Assembly (NCBI RefSeq): GCF_002105155.1
Contig: NW_019029034.1
Location: forward strand, 186,001 to 250,000
Direction: 5' to 3'
From: Lobosporangium transversale
Taxonomy: Eukaryota; Mortierellomycota; Mortierellomycetes; Mortierellales; Mortierellaceae
Length of the DNA: 64,000 nucleotides
Shown here: one piece after another, positions 23,929 through 34,241 of the stretch
How positions within the stretch are numbered: the stretch's first letter is position 1
How the letters are laid out: every line of letters begins with the position of its first letter
Notes under the pieces: generated by a model
What the model saw: the letters and a program-made list of their open reading frames with translations, nothing else
Told to the model about the DNA's origin: nothing
The model's database searches: none
Made by a program: the position numbers and the translations under genes

Positions 23929-25277
23929 TTAATCCGAGTCAGTTGGGAACTTGAAGGAGTGAGATTCGTTGGTGATAAAACCGCCCTTGTATGATCCGCG
24001 TTTTTTCTTTGTCTTCTCAGCACGGAATCCCTTGCCTCTTGTGACTATCATATCCAAGTGAGCACGATAGCCGTATCCGTCCATAGAACCACCCTATTTA
24101 AAAAGGATTGAAAAGTAAAATAAAGATTATCAGCTATCGCGTTTTTTATAACCATATTTATTATTGCAAGTCCTGCTATCTTATGTCATACCTTGCTCAT
24201 ATATGTGTTGTCCTTTAATTTCTCATCTATAAAGACGACATCTTCAGCTTTGACTCTCTTAAATGGCTCATTTTGAACTTTTGCTTTCTTCTCCTTAGGC
24301 TTCAAGTATAAAACACAGATTTTAAAAATGTAAGCTATTATTAGCTGCTATGGTCCTCTTTTGTAAGTGCACGCAAATTAAATAACATTAAGAAAATATT
24401 TACCTCAATCTTTATCCTCTTTACTGGCGGCTCGGTAACAGTCTCTTGAACAATAGTAGTCTTATTCACGGCAATATTTTTGTCTTTTGAATTAGATCCA
24501 GATCCAGATTCAGATTCAGATTCAGAACTGGTGCTGCTGGAAGAACTTGAGGAGGAGCTTGAGGAGGAGCTTGAGGAGGAGCTTGAGGAGGAGCTTGAGG
24601 AAGAGCTTGAGGAAGAGCTTGAGGAGCTAGAGTCGGACTCAGACTCGGAAGATGAGGACGGAGCTGATGAGGACGAAGATGATGATCCTTGGCTTCCAGA
24701 TTTCTGAGCAGCAACTAGCGTCTTATCATCATCAGATTCAGCGGTACTACTTCCTTTGTCTTCATCATCGCTGCTGTCACTGCTGGAGGATGAGCTTTCT
24801 TCTTCACTGCTAGAAGATGACTCCTCTTCATCACTGTTGGATTCTGAATCTGCATCTTCGCCACTTTCAGAGCTTTCAGACTCTGAATCTTCTGAGGAGG
24901 AATCCGAGGAGCTAGATTCTTCCTCGCTATCACTCGACTCGCTAGGAGAGGAAGAGGAAGAGGAAGGGGAAGGGGAAGAGGAAGAGGAAGTAGAATCAAC
25001 GTTGTTGGCATGTGCATTATAGATCTCAATCAATGTCGTCTTTGGCTTTGAACCAGATTTCAGAGTCTAAGTAATAGTAATAAGCAACGACAATTTCGAT
25101 TAAATTCATGTTATAGCAGTGTGCTAGAATGGCGCGAGGCAACAATAAAAACTTTAAAACACATGGCAGGAATCGTACGTTCTTGGCCTCTTTCTTGAAA
25201 GCCTTCAGGGTGTCAACACAGCCTTGCTCTTGCAAGAATTGCTCAATAAGGAGGAATATTTCAGAGGGGGCACCCAT
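23929..25277 (-). CDS. SRP40: LisH-SRP40 nucleolar phosphoprotein (NOLC1/Nopp140/Srp40 homologue)
   Basis: Four minus-strand exons: 25277-25179, 25066-24404, 24299-24192 and 24093-23929, giving 344 residues. Exon 1 codes a LisH motif (IFLLIEQFLQEQGCVDTLKAF). Exon 2 is a long Ser/Asp/Glu tract typical of CK2-phosphorylated Nopp140 repeats. Exons 3-4 code the SRP40 C-terminal domain: PFKRVKAEDVVFIDEKLKDN, then GGSMDGYGYRAHLDMIVTRG, GKGFRAEKTKKKRGSYKGG and FITNESHSFKF. The family acts in the nucleolus and Cajal bodies as a chaperone for snoRNPs and RNA polymerase I assembly. Its start is 236 bp from the start of the divergent mS26-like gene, so the two share a promoter region. Confidence 0.92.
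24545..24629 (-). repeat. 12-bp minisatellite coding poly-serine in SRP40
   Basis: About seven tandem copies of the unit GAGGAGCTTGAG (plus strand). On the coding strand the repeat reads as serine codons (AGC and TCN). On the plus strand it makes a Glu/Leu open frame that is a shadow. Confidence 0.9.
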
Positions 25278-25513
25278 TGCAAGAAGAAAAGTAGGCGTCG
25301 TGCACAGGGAGAGAAACAATGAGAAAATGAGCCATGCGAGTAAATTAGTAAATTGCCTTTGTTTTTTGAGAAACAAGTCAAATGCATTTCTGTTTTGAAA
25401 TGTGGCTGAATATCTCACGTGTACCTATTGTGCTGAGAACTCTCCGATCGCCATGGACAGCTCTCCATCCAACAACACCTGGCAGCACATCAACAGAGGT
25501 ATTCTGGCAGAGA

Positions 25514-26359
25514 ATGTTGCGACAGATCACAAGGAATCTATCCCGCCCGACGGGCTACATCAGGACCTTCAGCTCAGCTCGCTCTATTGAAGATCCTTCT
25601 GTCAACTATCGTCCTGGAAAGGAGGGTTTCGCTCCAGGCATGCCTCATCCTCCTGGCACCACTTCCTCACCGCACCCTCCTCCAGAACCCCGAACAACTG
25701 ACTCACTCCCAGAAATGTCTAAGAAGCACCAGATCAAAGCTAATGGCACACCAGAACAGAAATATAAGCTTGAAATGACAAAGCTTCGCCACACATATCA
25801 GCGGGAATATTTGGAGGAACAGAGTGTCGAGAGAGTAGAGACTCAAAGACAACGTAAGGGATCATTGCGTCGTCTTCAGGAACGCCAGGCAAAGGATCGA
25901 TTGGAGAATGAGCGCCGTATTGCGTTTGAGCGTTTAATGCAACCTAATGGAGAGATCGCTGCCTCAGGGCCAGACCGCCAAGCACAGGTGGCCGAGTTTG
26001 TGAAGGCGCGCAAGATCAAACGTCAGGCTAATTATCAGCAAGCAGAGGCGCGTGCGTCAGAAAAGAGATTGGACGCCATGATTCAGCTATACCATTCAGC
26101 GGATAACTTTGTGACGATAGAAAATTTGGATGCCAAAGTGAACGAGTTTTATGAGACTGGACTGACGCTGCAGAGCAAGGTATATCTGTCGGATGTTCAG
26201 GACATGGTCGCAGATGTGATGGAGAACGGTGGCCAGGTATCATATGCCAACTTGTTGAAACGCGAACAGGAGCTTAAGGATGCACTTGATGGTACTGTCT
26301 CAGGAGGCAAGATTGGGTATGAGAGTGTCAAGGCCAAAGTCGACTCGACCTCCGTATAA
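25514..26359 (+). CDS. Mitochondrial small-subunit ribosomal protein mS26/Pet123-like
   Basis: Intronless, 281 residues. The chosen start gives a classic mitochondrial presequence (MLRQITRNLSRPTGYIRTFS). In-frame ATGs at 25382 and 25400 would add about 40 residues that look unlike a presequence and leave little promoter. The mature part is highly charged and helical, with an Arg/Lys/Glu/Gln coiled region and a conserved-looking segment LDAMIQLYHSADNFVTIENL. That segment resembles the LYHVANEF/ITE region of fungal Pet123 (mS26), which sits on the mitoribosomal small subunit. The identification rests on this motif and overall build, so it is moderate. Confidence 0.6.
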   Translation: MLRQITRNLSRPTGYIRTFSSARSIEDPSVNYRPGKEGFAPGMPHPPGTTSSPHPPPEPRTTDSLPEMSKKHQIKANGTPEQKYKLEMTKLRHTYQREYLEEQSVERVETQRQRKGSLRRLQERQAKDRLENERRIAFERLMQPNGEIAASGPDRQAQVAEFVKARKIKRQANYQQAEARASEKRLDAMIQLYHSADNFVTIENLDAKVNEFYETGLTLQSKVYLSDVQDMVADVMENGGQVSYANLLKREQELKDALDGTVSGGKIGYESVKAKVDSTSV

Positions 26360-27027
26360 AGATGAGCTTTGTGATGATGTGAGGTTGTGTCCTTTTAGTT
26401 GTATATGTAGTTACTGCTTGATGTGTCAAAAGACACTATTTTAGAAGTAATGTCATTCTCTTTTTTATATTGTTATTTTGGCTGCTCTTCCACGGAGGTG
26501 ATATCGTTTCCTACTAAATGAACATGCAGATAAATTTGTCTATTTATCGGCATCAAGAGATCGAATAGAATAATGAGCGGAGCGCACTGGGCGCCAACGC
26601 ATTTTTGCCATGTGTGAATTTGTGTCAACAAATTCAGCGTATTTAACGCATTTAGTGATTTTTCCCTCGCTTTATTTGGTAGGGTTTTTTCTGCGTTGTT
26701 CCTTTTGTACCCTGCGTCTGCCTCATCTGTAAACCTGTCCATTCTTGTCGTCATTACTTTTTTTTTTTTTTTTTTTAAAAAAAAATTCTCATCCCTTCCT
26801 TTTTCCTTTTCTTTATACTTTTCGGTCTTGCCACCACATGCGCATACATACAATCACGCATTATTCAAATAAACAGTCTTTCCTTCACCTTTCTTTCGCT
26901 TGAAACGACACCCTCAAAACAACTTTTGCCTCTTGCTATTCTGGCACATTTTTTTCTGTGTGCTTGTGTTGTGTGTTCCCTTGTTCCTTTCTCCGTGCGC
27001 TAGTTCTTCCTTGCCACCCCCTGTTAA
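26360..27027. other. Intergenic interval upstream of DOT1
   Basis: About 670 bases, T-rich on the plus strand before DOT1. It contains a T19A9 tract (26758-26785). A short minus-strand open frame covering the tract is low-complexity and unsupported. Confidence 0.6.
26758..26785. repeat. T19A9 tract upstream of DOT1
   Basis: Nineteen T followed directly by nine A, about 245 bases before the DOT1 start codon. Such rigid tracts exclude nucleosomes and may mark the promoter. Confidence 0.9.
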
Positions 27028-30000
27028 ATGTCCAATCCCTACTTGAGCTTTCTTGCTAGTCTTGGCGGTCCAACAGGGAGTCACTCGACTCTCAAAAAAC
27101 TCGCTTCGTCCGCCGTTGCTGCTTCCACAACTACCTCCACCTCTAGAACTTCGACAGTCTCTACAAGCGCAGCAGCAAGATCAACAACAGCAGCACCACA
27201 TTCTGCAGGTGGGTCAAGAACCTCCGTAAACTCGACAAGTAGATCCTACTCATCTTCAACTCATTCCTCCTCCTCCTCCTCCTACACTTCTTCTTCAAGT
27301 CGTTCCCGCCTACCATCAAAATCAAGAACAACACCATCATTTGCTGGTAGCAATGGGAAACATTTCTTGTCGTCCTTGCCTAATCGAAATCATGATCGAG
27401 TCGATTCCAAAAAGTATGTGAATGGTCATGGCCATCCATATTCAAACGACAACAGAATTGCCAATAAACGCCAAGTCAATGGTGGTTACAGTAATAACGG
27501 ATCTTCTCGAAAGGACAGTGACAGTGATAGTCGCTATAACAATGCCGTAAATAGGCGCAAGCGTGAGAGAGACTCAGACAACAACTATTTGGAATCGTAT
27601 GGTGATAGACCTGGTGAAAACGCAGGAGGCGGCATTCGATATACTTCTAAAGATGATTCGTACTCCGATTTCAGAGCAAGGAAAAGGCATGCAAGTAGCA
27701 GGAGCAGGAGCAGGAGCAGGAACAGGAGCCAGAGTAAGAGCAGAAGCAGAAGTAGAGGCAGGACTAGGGACAGGAGCAGAGATTCAAACAGAGATAGAAA
27801 TAGAAGCAGGAGTAGAAGCAGAAGTAGACATAGGAAGAATAGGAGCAAGAGTAGGGGTAGGGGTAGAGGTAGGAGTCCAGGCAGGATTCAAATTGAAAAC
27901 AGGAGTAAAAGTTTTGAGTTGAAGGAGGAGGGGTTTCGACCATTGACTCCTCCCCCACCACCTCAACCTTCATCTCTTCCCCGGACGCCAAGCCCACCAT
28001 CTAGGACGACATATCCCGAGATTGACGATACATCATCCTTCTCTACATTGTCGTCCCCTGCATCGTATTCACTTTCGCCGTCTCCACGGTCATTGCCATC
28101 ATCACCCAAACCAGAACTCACGCCCGTCGTAAAGAGACGTATGGAGAGTATCCTTCAAGCAGAGGCATCATATTCCTCACCTTCATCGTTGTCTAGTCTA
28201 TCGCCGGATCACAGCAATCATGCTTCAATGGATAGAGAATCTATAGGCAGCGATCCTGAGTCGTCACCTTATCTTGCCACACCTACCGATACAACAGACA
28301 TTATGCAAGCAACCATGGATACAACCACTGGCCTTCCTAATGACTTACAACGTTCATTAGAAATGGAGCTCTTTGGCGTGGCTAGTGCGGATAAGCAGCG
28401 CCGCACTGATGATGATGCAGAACTAAATGGCGCTAAGAATAAGTTCAAAAAGCAGGGAAATGGAATTATGAAGCATACAACGCAGGCAACTACGCCCAGA
28501 ACTGCAGCCATTGGCGATGATGACGATGACGATGACGAATACGCTTCATTAGGCACTTTTCCCATCAAGAGTGATATTTCTACAAAGAATAATACGGCCT
28601 CAAAGAAGCGCCACTTAAACAAATCAGCAAAGAAGCTTCGAGAAATCGTCATTATCAATACACGGAAAGGTACAGTGGTTTCCGCCACGGTTCCGATCTC
28701 ACATACGCCTAAATTAAACGAAGGAAATGGCTACCAGCCAACAGACCCCATGCTATCTTCAAAGGGAATTAAAGGATCTACCGAAGATAGCCAAAAGACA
28801 GTATCGACAACATCAAATGGATTAGGATCCCGAAGAATGTCCATCCTTCACTCGGACCAAATTGTTGCAGCATCCATTGGTCGATACAAAAACCGTATGT
28901 TAATTGTATAATTATGGTGTTTATTACGGGTGTATATTGCAGGCCATATGCACTAATATTCTGATACTCTTGATGTAACCCATATTTTAGATTTCCACAT
29001 GGTTGTTGAGGACTCAGATTCGACTGTAGCCTCAAGCCCATCATCTGTTGGGGCTGATACAATGCGTGTCGCTCTAGAGTATCCAGGAAAGGATGCACGA
29101 GAAAGGTAGGTCTAAGAAGTATATTGCTTAAGCTCTATGAGGCTGAGGACCGATTCAGGTTTGAGTGAAATCTTTACACGAATTCTTATATTTCTATTTA
29201 GGTTCACCCTCATGAAACCATTTGTAAGCAGATCAAAGACTGAGTCAGACGACAAGGACGAATACAACCCGATCGAGGATTTGGTGAGCACAGTTCGGAT
29301 TATCATGGAGCATTTCTTTGACCAAGAGAAATCCAGAGAACTTTTTGGCACAGCTTCAGAGGGGCTTTACCGTAACCTTACAAAATTTAAGAACCGCAAG
29401 GACGGCGCTCATTTCTTGAAGACTGTCGAAGAATTCAATCATATTATGAAGAATGAAAAGACTTCAGGGACTGTACAAAAATACGTGAGACACTATGGCC
29501 ACAAGCTTCCATATGAGCTTGTGGTTCACATTTTGCAGCAAGTTTATTCACGCACAGTGGCTTCAAGGGCATCGAAACTCAATCAGTATGAAGCCTTCTC
29601 CAACAACGTTTATGGCGAAATTTTGCCAATTCTGACTAAAGAATTCATTCAACGGACGAAATTGGACCATACCAAGGTTTTTGTGGATCTTGGATGTGGA
29701 ATTGGTAATGTTGTCTTACAAGTTGCGTTGCAGACAGGTGCAGAATCGTACGGGGTTGAAATCATGGATACACCGGCTAAGTTTTCCAAGAAGCAAGCTA
29801 AGGAATTTGAAGCGCGTTCACGGTAAGGATTAAACGCTAAAGTAAAATAAGTGATAGTACTGTCACTAATTACCAGCCACTAATCGTGGATGAAATATCA
29901 CTTCCTCGCTGTTCTAATAGTGCTTACGGACTACACCATGGTGCTGTTTCTATGATTCATGGAGACTTTCTTGACACCCCTGGATTACCAGCAATCCTTG

Positions 30001-30338
30001 CACGCGCGGATGTGGTTCTTGTCAATAACTATGCATTCAACTCGGCTCTGAATCAGTCGTTGTTACAATTGTTCTTGGATCTGAAGGAAGGATGCAAGAT
30101 AATTTCTCTAAAAACTTTTGTCTCACTAGATCACAAGATCAATGTGCGCAACGCAGGCAGTGTTGAATCGATTTTAAGAGTGAAGAAGTATCCTTACTAT
30201 ACTAACGCGGTCTCATGGACTCATAATGGAGGAGAGTACTTCATAGCGACTGTAGACCGGTCGGCTGTGCAGGCATTTTATGCGAATGGTGGTGTCACGC
30301 TTGATGACCGCGGTCGGTCAAGTTCTCGTCGCCGCTAA
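27028..30338 (+). CDS. DOT1: Histone H3 lysine-79 methyltransferase Dot1
   Basis: Four exons: 27028-28894, 28991-29105, 29202-29822 and 29921-30338, giving 1006 residues. The C-terminal catalytic domain starts near residue 650 (DEYNPIEDLV). It has the SAM-binding motif VFVDLGCGIGNVVLQVA near residue 821, the acidic motif YGVEIMD, and VVLVNNYAFNSALN near residue 903. It ends with SWTHNGGEYFIATVDRS. The N-terminal 620 residues are Ser/Thr-rich and disordered. They include an RS/RG-rich stretch (about 221-288) of alternating Arg-Ser dipeptides, Pro-rich clusters and an acidic patch. Dot1 methylates H3K79 in nucleosomes, and yeast Dot1 has a Lys-rich N-terminus that binds DNA. The arginine-rich stretch may play that role here. 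Confidence 0.94.
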
Positions 30339-30934
30339 ATAGATTTTTTTTCCTACATTGCTATTTTATCTTTTTAGAAACCATTGTATTTTTCAAAACA
30401 TTAATTCCTGCGTTCCACGATAATCAATAGTCATAAAAAAGGCTCTTTTTTTTTTTTTTTTTTTTGGACCGCAAGAAACAAACATGTTGACCTAGCTAAT
30501 TGACACGAATAAATCCTGTATGAAAATAGTACAAGTAGCTCTCATTGGGACAAAGCCTACGGAACTTTATTATTTTACGCGAGCATTGACTTATATTTAC
30601 GAAGTTTCCAAGGGCCATCTGTGTAGCCACATTGGTGCTATTTATAGCGCCATCAGACTCCCCTAAGAACATCTCACCACCATGACTGTCATATCAACAA
30701 TCTGCTGTATTTAGCTCTTAAAGCTGTATCAAACATTGGGAAAGAACTCCCCATTTGCACAAAGGCCAACAAATATCAGAAAATCAGAACAATTTCAAGA
30801 GTGTATGCTGGTTTATGTCGTAAGTGTTTATTTTAGTAAAATAATTATGAATATAAAGAAAGGGTGGGGGTTTCTATATGGATTGCAAAAGATAAGTATA
30901 GCATAAAGAGGCAATGGAGAAAGGGGGAGGGCGT
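30339..30934. other. Convergent intergenic interval DOT1 / SLC33A1
   Basis: About 600 bases between two convergent stops. It holds a run of T near 30447-30465 and no recognisable gene. Confidence 0.6.
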
Positions 30935-33114
30935 TTATTTCTGATCGAGCTTCCACTTCTTCGGGTTCAAAGATTCGAGATACCGGATCGTGGGTGCAAT
31001 GTAAAAAATAAGCAGAAGTCCTCCGATCAACACACACATCGAGCTGACTAGATAATAACCATCTTGACGCAATATACATTCACCGCCGAGGTCTGTACAT
31101 AATGTTTTGCCTGGTTCTGCAGTGCAAGAAAATTCTACAATAATGATAATAAAAACAATAAATAAGTAAATAGAAAGGCAGACGAAACTTACACTATTAG
31201 CTGCTCCATAATCGATTTATTTTATTTCTTACCTTTGCCTTTGCTATCGATAACAGAGCAAGTGGATACAGTAAAGTAGTCAACGGCCTCGAGGACAAAG
31301 AACCTTGGCCACGTGCCTCCAAAGTTACTCAATGTGTTCAAAAGTGTCATGTATGTTCCACCAATAACAGGATCGGCAATCACAGTCATGAAGGCACCCA
31401 TACTCACAAATGCAACAGTACTAAAGAGAGCCATGAAAGAAATAAACGACATTAAAATAAATTAATTAAAAAAAATAAAAATAAAAAATAAAAAAAATAA
31501 AAAAATAAAAAAAGGCACAAGCTAGCATACCTAGTAAACGAAGTGGCAACGGTTGTAATGAGGACCATGTAAAAGTATGATGTAGTAACGACCCCATCTG
31601 AAGGAAAACCCCAGACAAGGAGCATGGCGATCACACAGCATGCTAAGTGAGCGAAAAACGCCCAGAGCCACTATTTAGTAGTTGGTAATTAGTCAATGTT
31701 CTGTCAATGAGGAATCTCACACTTATGACACTATGGCATACAAAACAATCTGGAATTAAACTTACAGGCTTCAAAGGACGAGAACCGGAGCTCCAGCGAA
31801 CCGCATAGTATCCAAAGATGATCTGGAATGGAAAATCGATCAACACGGCAAGCGCCAAGTCTTCCTTGCTGAAACCCTTTTCCAACAACTTGAGCGCTGT
31901 CACAGCATCGTTGGCAATAAACCCGATCTTCGCTGTGAGGAGAACAATCATGAATGACTTCATATGAGGCAATCTAATGATCTTAAGAATGATCTTGTAT
32001 ACAGCTTTGATACCAATATCGTCTTCCTCCGAGTGCGAACGACCCTCCTTCTTCATCAAAACGAGCCAAAGGGTGATAGCAAGATACATCATTGCCCAGA
32101 ACTTGAGATATCCTCCCAACGGTACCAACCCATAGTCCTGAGGGATCGTCCTGAAGTACTTGTTACTGAATTCTGAAGAGTTGAATGCCAAAAAGACCGT
32201 GAATGATAGGAAGTAACCTGTGTTAAGACCGATGGTCTGGGCAGTCGAGGCATACGAAAGATTCTCTTTAGAAAGCAATGTCAAAGCCCAGCCATCGACC
32301 GCAATATCCTGTGTTGCACAAAAAAAGATGAGGATGAAAAAAACGACAGTAAGCGTTCCAACTGCGATCTGATCCTGTGCCATCCAGTCCTCAATGTTCA
32401 TCCCAAGCCAGAAAAACATCAATCCCGTCATGAGTTGGATAGGTACGATCCAGGACTTTCTGCGACCTAAATCTTTGTTGTAGACTGCATCGACGATTGG
32501 AGACCAGAGAAACTTCATGCTATATGGGTAATGTGCTAAAGAGAAGATCCCGATCTGTGAATAGCTCATTTTGGCCTTGAGTAAGAATGGAATACTGCCA
32601 AACGTCAAACCAACGGGGATCCCCTGTAAAAGATCTAGATGCAAACAAATTAAAAAAATAAACCAAAATAAAATAAAGATAATTAGTCTTTCTAGTGAGT
32701 TCCGTTGGCTATGAGTAGTGCGACTGTCCATACAGATCAACCCAAACATAGTGATAGTCTGAGCTTACACAACACAACCAAAAGGATAAAATTCCATTTG
32801 TCAGCACCAGAAAGTGTCCCCATCGTCTCTGAAGCCAAGCTACCCTGAAGACTCTCTCTAATAGCATCGCTAGTAGATTCACTTCGCTGCGCCATCATGA
32901 GTTCCTCACGCTCGTCCTCAGCCAATAAGGAATCACCACGTCTCTTGTGTGTCAACATGGCGCTATTGTTGATGTTCTGCTTTAGATCAAGAGCGGAAGA
33001 TCGGGCGTTACTATGTACAGCTGATCCGTTATTGTCGGCGTGATTGGTATCCGTTACAACAGTGCCAGCAGATGAGCGGTTCGAGGATGTTTGAGGCTCT
33101 GTCTTTTTGGACAT
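30935..33114 (-). CDS. Acetyl-coenzyme A transporter (SLC33A1/AT-1 family)
   Basis: Five minus-strand exons: 33114-32769, 32634-31766, 31670-31531, 31420-31233 and 31116-30935, giving 574 residues. After a 105-residue hydrophilic, Ser-rich N-terminus come about 12 membrane segments. AT-1 signatures visible include GIPVGLTFGSIPFLLK, FLWSPIVDAVYNKDLGRRKSW, CATQDIAVDGWALTLLS and DPVIGGTYMTLLNTLSNFGG. In animals the family carries acetyl-CoA from the cytosol into the ER lumen for protein and glycan acetylation; the same role is inferred here. Introns interrupt between transmembrane helices. The last exon ends PKKWKLDQK, a dilysine-like tail (K at -3 and -1) of uncertain meaning. Confidence 0.9.
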
Positions 33115-34241
33115 TGGTGAACTATTTGCAATAATCAGAGTCAGTTAGAATAAAAAAATTTTCAGGGCAAAAATAATCCAGGATCAGGACATATGAATGT
33201 AACGTAGAAAAGAAAGAATGAAGATTTAAAGAGGACGGAATGGTGCCATGGCATTATGGGAATACAACGCACATTCTGGCGTGAGATGACGAATCTAATA
33301 CTCACAGAGCAGTGAATGAACAGACAGAGTTCGGTTGGTATAAAAAAAAATAAAAAAAATAAAAAAAGGAGTAAAGAGATGAGAGAAGAAAAGAGAAAGA
33401 CAAAAGGGAGGCGTGTCAGAATACAGGAATAAATGAAGGGAAGAGGAGGAAGAAGGAGAAGAGTAATTATAAAAGCTGAATGTGATGGACCTGCACCTTC
33501 CCAGCGGCTAGCTTCGATCTTTGTGTGTTTAGTTTTACCCAATAAGTCCTGGCAGTCGTTCATTGGACACTTGAAATAAATACCAGCGCAAAGCTGCGGA
33601 GACAAATGCAGGGCAAAACGGTGCTTTGATGTGGGGGAGAAACATTTGCTGATGTACCTCTGTGCAATACAAACCAAACCAAGGAATATATATATATTTT
33701 TTAATACAATTGATACGTTTTAATATGCACCATTCAACAGCTCTTGAGATGTTACAAAAAGGACTATCAAAGGATTAGGGAGAGCACTGTATTTGCTCGG
33801 ATGTACTTGTGCACGTTGGTGAACATGTTGGCCCTGGTATTTGCTTACTTGCTTTGTCTACAAGGAGCCCATGTATTGTATAAATACATTTTATTTTACA
33901 GATGTGTATTCTTTTAATATTTCATAAAAATGAACTTCAGTGCATTTGTTTTTGTTGACATGTAATAAAACACATCACATTACAACGCAAAAATAGTTTC
34001 TTGTCTCACTTGCCTTTGTCTAACGGTTTTTTTATTTTCTTTCTTTCTCTTCCCCGGTCTCATTCCTCTGCTTTCATTTCATTCCAGTCCTCTCGCTCCA
34101 TTGTCATTCCTCTCTCTCCCTCTCTCTCCCTCTCTCTCTCTCTCTCTTACCCTTCTTCCTCACCCCTTCCCTCTCCTTCTCCATTTTTTTTTTTCTCTCC
34201 GTCTCACATACACATATTCTTTCTTGACAAATCCCTTCGTC
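33115..34241. other. Divergent promoter interval with CT microsatellite
   Basis: About 1.1 kb between divergent starts of the SLC33A1-type and IML2-type genes. It is purine-rich near the left gene and pyrimidine-rich near the right one. A CT-dinucleotide run lies at about 34109-34147. Long open frames on the minus strand here are low-complexity and resemble no protein family. Confidence 0.6.

Noticed and set aside
25382-25513. Longer N-terminus of the mS26-like protein
   Set aside because: The extra residues lack presequence character; the ATG at 25514 starts a typical mitochondrial leader and leaves space for the divergent promoter.
33162-33677. 171-codon minus-strand open frame upstream of the SLC33A1-type gene
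   Set aside because: Phe/Leu/Ser-rich low complexity with no family resemblance; lies in a promoter region.
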